Source of the DNA: Pinus tabuliformis
Lineage: Eukaryota > Streptophyta > Pinopsida > Pinales > Pinaceae
Direction: 5' to 3'
Assembly (NCBI GenBank): GCA_031772625.1
Contig: CM062820.1
Coordinates: 1,073,409,369-1,073,473,368 of the forward strand
DNA length: 64,000 bases
The position numbers and the translations under genes were made by a program. The notes under the pieces are model-generated. The model was not told the origin of the DNA and did not search any database. It worked only from the letters and a program-made list of their open reading frames with translations. Of the stretch, positions 59,195 to 64,000 are shown one piece after another; position 1 is the first letter of the stretch; each line of letters begins with the position of its first letter.

Positions 59195-59990
59195 TTGGTT
59201 TCAAAGCTGTTCACAGGTTTTTCCTCAAAATAAAAATTTACATATTGGTTTGTACAGATTATATGACTAAATGGGTGGAGGCTAAGGCACTCATTAGAGC
59301 TAATGAGGAATTTGTTTTAGCCTTTCTATTTGAAGAAATCTTTGTTAGATTTGGAGTGCCTAGAGAGCTAGTTACAGATGGAGGACCTCCTTTCAATTCT
59401 CATGGTTTTAAAACCACCTTTCAAAAATATCATATTCATCATAGGATGACTACACTATACCACACCCAAAAACAAAGTTATAGGAGCCATTCTAATAAAA
59501 ACAGTGAAGGAAAACATGAAGGATTGGTCTCAAAGGCTACCTGAAGCACTATGGGCTTACAAACTACCTGGAGAAACACTACAGGATTTTCTCCCTATGA
59601 ATTGGTTCATGGTAGACGTGTTGTTTTTCCTGTGGAATTTGAAATTAAAACCTTAAGAACTGCTTTAGCTGTTAACCTTGATTTGACTGATGCACAGACA
59701 GCTAGGTTGCAGCAGCTCTAGGAATTGGATGAAAAGAGATTAGATTCCATCCATCAAACAACTATGATCCAACAACAAAGAACAAGGTGGCATGATAAAA
59801 CCATCAAGCATAAGCAGTTCCAAAAAGGTGATTGGGCTTTATTGTATGATTCTCGGTTTGAAAATTTTCAAGGGAAACTACGTACAAGATGGCTAGGACC
59901 TTACGAAATATATACCGTTTTTCTCAATGGAATAGTAAGGCTCCTAACAATTGATGATTCTAGAACACCATTATTAGTAAATGGTTATTA

Positions 59991-61028
59991 GCTCCATCTG
60001 TGCCAGCAGCCCATTTCCAAAGAGGATTTTAAGGCCACTTGCATGGTAGATTCACATTATCTCTTTTTGGGGGAGCTTGCTGCCCCTCATTGCATCTAAT
60101 TTCTGCATTGTATTTTTAGCATTAGATTAGATTTCTTAACTAATAATCCCCGTCAAGGGTTTGCATGTTGCAATTGATTATTTTGTAGATTCTAGATTTA
60201 GGAAAGGCTGATTGAAAAGGACAATCATACTACAAGAGGATCCAAGCTTCATCTTGTGAAGCACTGTCATCTCATTTTAATCCATCCATAGTTCATTCCC
60301 CCATCTTCCAGTAACATTTCCATCATTTCCCCTCTTTTCTCTTCCCCATGTTTCCCATCATTTTTTAGCAACATTTTTCCTATTTTCTTATCAATGAAAT
60401 AGTACTCTTCAGCACCATTTTCTCTATGTTTCCCATTAACAGTACTCTTCAGCAACATTTTTCCCTATCTTTCCTATCGCTGAAACACTACCCTTTACCC
60501 ATTTTCCCATTGCTTAAACCCCATTTATTTTCAAAATACATTACCACACAATACTTTCCGTTGTGAAAATCACTTCTTCCATTATTTTTTATGCTAATTA
60601 TGTCCTTTCACTACCTTCTTCTAACCTTTAATATAGTCACCCTCATGTTTCAAAAGCTTCTTCCATGACTATTGATGATTTATTATGAACGAGCACTATA
60701 TTTTTCGAAATATGGATCAAAGGTAAACATGAGGTATGTAAATATTATGTGTAAATACTATTAAACTATGGTTAAATGAGAAGATTATGTCATTATTACC
60801 ATGATCCCCGTACATTTAAAGTCATTATTTCAGCCGTAGTTGGGGGGAATACCAAGATTATACGCCATCATTTCACAGCAAGCCAATTACCATCATTTTT
60901 TTACCCACTATCACGTCTTATCACCCCGCCTCTGTGTTGTTACTCCATGTTCTCATTCGCAAAATTTACTTTGTCCGAAGTGTGGTAACTTAGTTTTTGA
61001 CTGTGCATTTTACTAAAGTTGGTTAACT
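59991..61028. other. W region between integrase and accessory ORF
   Basis: No convincing ORF. Begins with remnants of the pol end (LHLCQQPISKEDF-like) and the passage TTTTTGGGGGAGCTTGCTGCC at about 60063-60083, whose G-run resembles an internal polypurine tract of Athila/Tat elements. 60270-60540 is a pyrimidine-rich stretch with repeated AACATTTTTCCYAT and TTCCCAT phrases. Confidence 0.55.
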
Positions 61029-64000
61029 ATGGGAGGACCTGGTATTCGACATGAGCCCGACTCGATAGCTCTACTTGAATTACATCCACAGGTATATCAG
61101 ATTTTTCAGTGGACAGGTTGGGTAGAATATTTTCAGAGGCTCCAGGGATTCCATCCACAACAAGTCCCTGAATTTGCAATTAATCTACGAGAAGGCTATT
61201 CTACTGTCCAGGGAGTTCAAATTTTGGTCTTAGAGCATGACATATCACAGGTTTCAGGTCTATCGGTCACTGGCACTCGATGGTTTAGTCGCAAGCATAT
61301 CATTCTAAATGCACAATAGGATTTTCTCCTGCTAGGAGAGCAGGTTGAGCCCAAAGGCAGGGGTGTCTGACTTCACTTATTACCGCCTCTGTGGCCGACG
61401 GTTGCTGAATTTGTCAAACATTATCTCACTTGTGAAGGTCGCTACTAGGTAGTCTATCAGCATGATTTTGTCTTGTTAAATCATTTGATACATGGTTGAC
61501 TATTAAATATTTTGTATTATTTACTTAGGTGTCTAAAGAATATGTCGCATTATTGTAGACAAGTAAAATTCCCACTCCTTTCCCTCGCCCATCACCATCT
61601 TGTCCAGCTACTAATTCAGAGGGGTTTTTCTCGACAAAACCCCCCTCTCAATAATCCACCCCTAGACCCTGAGCAAGCAGCTGAAATCCCTCAAGAAGAT
61701 GCTAAAATCCCTCAGCAAGCTACTAAAAATCCTCAAGAAATCCTTGAAAATCCCCTCGAGCAGCAACCAGGGAGCATTCTTGATCCCCTAGAAATCCCAT
61801 CACTAGAATCAGTCAATCCAATTGACTCCCCCACCACATCAACTCCATCCCATAATTTAGCAGAATCATCTAATCCTACTGTTCATATTCCTAGTGATGA
61901 TTCTAAAGATAACCTTCCCATCGCTATGCTAAAGAGAAAAAGGAAAATTAAGGCTGTTTTCCTACCAAAAAGACGAACGAGGGCCTCAACCAAAGAAGCC
62001 ACCATCTCTGATAGCTCTTCGCCTCAGGAAAACCCACTCATAAAAGAAAAATTACTGCTCTCCCTGCCTTTTTACCCCGAAGATGAATGAGGGCATCAAC
62101 TGAAGTGGCAATTGTTGCTACATCCTAAATTCATCACCTATTAGTCTAAAACCCCATACCCCACCATAGTACCAAGTTCCTGAATATTTACCTGTCTCAC
62201 CCTCAAGCACTGAAACACAAGAACCAGATGCCTAGGATTTTATGACATCATTTCTTTCAGAACAAGTAGTTGTCACACAAGAACCAACTACTCATTCAGC
62301 AGCTGCTACACAAGAACCAGTTACTAATCCACAAAATCCAGATGCCCAGGATGTTGCACATCAAGTAGCTGTCACATAAGAACCAGCTACTCATTCAGTA
62401 GCTACCACACAAGAACCAACTGCTAATATACAGAACACAGATGACCGGGATGTTGCACATCAAGTAGTTGTCCCACAAGAACCAGCTACTCATTCAGTAG
62501 CTACCACATAAGAACAAGCTGCTGATATACATAACACAGATGACCAGGATGTTTCACAACATGTAGCTGTTACACAAGAACTAGCTACTCATTTAGTAGC
62601 TACCACACAAGAACCACTTGCTGATATACAAAATCTGGATGCTCAGGATGTTGCACACCACATAGCTACTACAGAACAACTAGCTACTCATTCAGTAGCT
62701 GCTACACAAGAACAAGCTATTGAGACTGTGACTGCTACATAAAGCCCAGTCAACCTGGCTTCCCAACTATAGGAAAGCAAGTTTCTAAAATTAGAACTCG
62801 AAGCTTATAAGCAGGAATTAGTAACAACAAGGGAAGCCTACGACAGAGAGCTTAATTTGTACACTTTAGCCCATGCAGCATCCACGACCGAGAAAAGTAT
62901 AGAGAAAGACCGGTATAAGGAATATATGTGCAGCCAATGCAGTAACATTTATCATCAAGCCGGTTATAAAATAGTTGAAATCCCACTGCCTAGAGCCTCC
63001 CCTGCATCCACTTCTTTTGCAATTAAAGAGGAATTCCCTACTGTCACACAAGAACCAGCAGGGCCTTCAATTGTTTTTGAAAAAGAGGCTAAACCACAAA
63101 TACCTCGACCTACTATGACTGTTAAAACTGAAAATCCTGTACCTTGGCCTACAAAAACGGTTTTTTACCCAGACTGAACCTTGACCTACAAAAACTATTT
63201 TTACTTAGACTTGGCGTACTGAAGAACAAACTGATAGATGGAAGAAATAATATGTTATGTCGCAAGATAGGATCTTGCAGGAGTATAAATCACTCTGGAA
63301 AAAATCATATATATTCAAACTGGGAAGCTTTGGAGTAAGCACTCCAACATTCTCGTGCTCAGAAGAAAGAGAATAAACAACTAAAAACTAGACTGCTCCT
63401 TATGTTTGATTTGGTTCAGAAATTATTAGCTACCAGGAAACCATCTTCCAATTACTCTCTTTTTCTTGCAGAATGTTTAGCGTTCTTTCAAATAAAGGAA
63501 ATTAAAGATGGGAGACCTCATGAAGTATCTGGACCTAAAAAGTTTGTGAAAACTTTCACAGAAGCATCTACTAGTGATCAACATTTACTCTGTGAGTTGT
63601 ATTTTCACAATGAAGCTATCCCTGAGAATAGGAAGCTCAATCTAAACCCTTTCGTTGGTGATGTTCAGATCAGGGTGTTTGTCTCCTTCCTTGCTAATCA
63701 TATCACATGGAAGACTGCCTTTCTTTCAGCAAGGCATAATGAAGACAACCGTCTCCTACGGATTTGATCAGAGCCACAAAAATTTTCCATTTTTGTTGTT
63801 GAATATCATTAATTTTTGAAAGAATCAGGAATGGCTAAACACATCAGGCAACTACAAGCAGCAGTGTTACAAGACTGCCAACATTTTGTTAAAACCAAGG
63901 GAGCTCTTGCCTCAAAAGCAAACAACTTATTCTGGCCACAGTCCTCTAAGGAAAGGTAGGAGTATCACCCCTTCAGTCCTCCTAATGTTGAAGCAACAAT
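61029..64000 (+). pseudogene. W accessory ORF (plant retrotransposon aORF domain) with repeat-rich tail
   Basis: ATG 61029 (MGGPGIRHEPDSIALLELHP). VPEFAINLREGYSTVQGVQI, GLSVTGTRWFSRK and, after stops, FVKHYLTCEGRY, YYLLRCLKNMSHYCRQVKFP and LVQLLI match in order the domain often annotated as a plant transposon protein downstream of pol in Ty3/gypsy elements. A Pro/Gln/Glu-rich region (61660-62085) with KRKRKIKAVFLPKRR follows, possibly a nuclear localisation signal. Then come the 99-bp tandem repeats (62182-62740), a helical segment (LVTTREAYDRELNLYTLAHA) and a last open piece 63402-63767 (FVKTFTEASTSDQHLLCELY). Stops near 61318, 61446 and 61500 and later frameshifts make it inactive. Function unknown. 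Confidence 0.68.
62182..62740 (+). repeat. 99-bp tandem repeat in the W accessory ORF, about five copies
   Basis: The phrase GAACCAGCTACTCATTCAG recurs at 62281, 62380, 62479, 62578 and 62677, exactly 99 bp apart. Each unit codes 33 residues of the form QEPATHSVATTQEP then NIQNTDDxDVAHQVAVT. Copies differ by a few percent and some contain TAA. Confidence 0.93.

Larger units (their letters stand above)
58217..59235. mobile_element. palindromic insertion with hammerhead-like cores (Penelope-like or foldback element)
   Basis: Inserted in the W integrase with target duplication ATTTACATATT (58206-58216 and 59236-59246, 11 bp, or 12 with the preceding A). Two arms of about 490 bp are near-perfect inverted repeats: 58249 onward reads TTTTTATTTTGAGGAAAAAC and its complement ends at 59235. 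A 32-nt tail (58217-58248) is present on the left only. The centre is ATT/TTA-rich. Each arm carries CTGATGA-GGAC...GTCC-GAAAC-like cores. No coding capacity. Inverted terminal copies plus one-sided tail plus variable target duplication are known for Penelope-like elements; a MULE-like foldback element is the main alternative. Confidence 0.75.
58050..59990 (+). pseudogene. W integrase, interrupted by a palindromic insertion
   Basis: First part: NPQVILEPFETWALDFVGPI NPP (first catalytic Asp, about 58120-58190). The reading NQRIYI is cut at 58216 and resumes at 59247 with LVCTDYMTKWVEAKAL; removing the insert and one target copy gives a continuous frame. The second Asp is in VTDGGPPFNSHGF. The Glu region is degraded (TQKQSYRSHSNK where relatives have QxNGQVExxN). 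After a stop (59542) come FSPYELVHGRRVVFPVEFE and, after another (59720), the C-terminal part with KTIKHKQFQKGDWALLYDSR and RTRWLGPYEIYTV (GPY motif). Ends TAG at 59989. Confidence 0.87.
52066..64000 (+). mobile_element. Element W: Tat/Athila-like Ty3/gypsy retrotransposon with accessory ORF (runs off the window)
   Basis: A 5' LTR (52066-53367) is followed by a tRNA-Asp-type primer site, gag, protease, RT/RNase H, integrase and, about 1 kb further, a long accessory reading region that reaches the window end. No 3' LTR is seen up to 64000, so the element is at least 12 kb. W truncates the older Tat fragment at 52065. Its integrase was later hit by a palindromic insertion (58217-59235). Confidence 0.8.

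Overview
This is nuclear DNA of a land plant, probably a seed plant with a large, repeat-swollen genome. A gymnosperm is plausible but not proven. It is AT-rich and holds no intact cellular gene. It carries plant-type Ty1/copia and Ty3/gypsy retrotransposons (initiator-tRNA-Met and tRNA-Asp-type primer sites, a chromodomain integrase, a Tat/Athila-type accessory ORF), a LINE remnant, and decayed LRR receptor-kinase genes of the non-RD class typical of plant pattern-recognition receptors.

Layout. 1-935: LINE 3' remnant. 1500-2060: fragment of an LRR receptor kinase (RLK1). 2061-5424: AT-rich non-coding DNA with a tandem duplication of about 310 bp. 5425-5559 and 46789-49969: two halves of one LRR receptor-kinase pseudogene (RLK2, minus strand), split by 41.2 kb of nested retrotransposons. 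50075-52065: decayed Tat-type protease/RT fragment (minus). 52066 to beyond the window end: Tat/Athila-like Ty3/gypsy element W (plus strand) with its 5' LTR, gag, pol and a long accessory ORF; its integrase is broken by a palindromic insertion of about 1 kb.

The nest inside RLK2, outermost first. Z: Tat-like gypsy-related element, minus, 5560-46788, target duplication CCTTT. X: non-autonomous LTR element with a G-patch/zinc-knuckle ORF, minus, 6534-39720, inside the 3' LTR of Z, duplication TTGAT/TTGAC. CV: chromovirus, minus, about 7031-33064, inside the 3' LTR of X, with no clean duplication. SIRE-like copia S, plus, 9689-24920, inside the CV reverse transcriptase, duplication GAAAT. Element Y, 27056-32015, inside the start of CV gag, duplication CTCTT. 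Second copia C2, minus, 14758-21270, inside S, duplication TAAGA. Five of the six insertions have a 5-bp target duplication readable by eye, so the relative order of insertion is firm.

Most unusual items. (1) Y has its two LTR-like arms in inverted orientation and, at the primer-site position, a full-length tRNA-Gly-like sequence including the non-genomic CCA end, as if an aberrant reverse-transcription product had integrated. (2) The insertion in the W integrase has arms of about 490 bp carrying hammerhead-ribozyme-like cores, a one-sided 32-nt tail and an 11-12 bp target duplication; this resembles Penelope-like elements. (3) X combines coiled coil, G-patch and CCHC knuckle with no polymerase, and keeps an open frame in both LTRs. 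All coding regions carry stops, frameshifts or lost catalytic residues, many explained by C-to-T change, so this is a graveyard of silenced elements. Everything was read by eye; element boundaries are accurate to a few bases where a target duplication is quoted.
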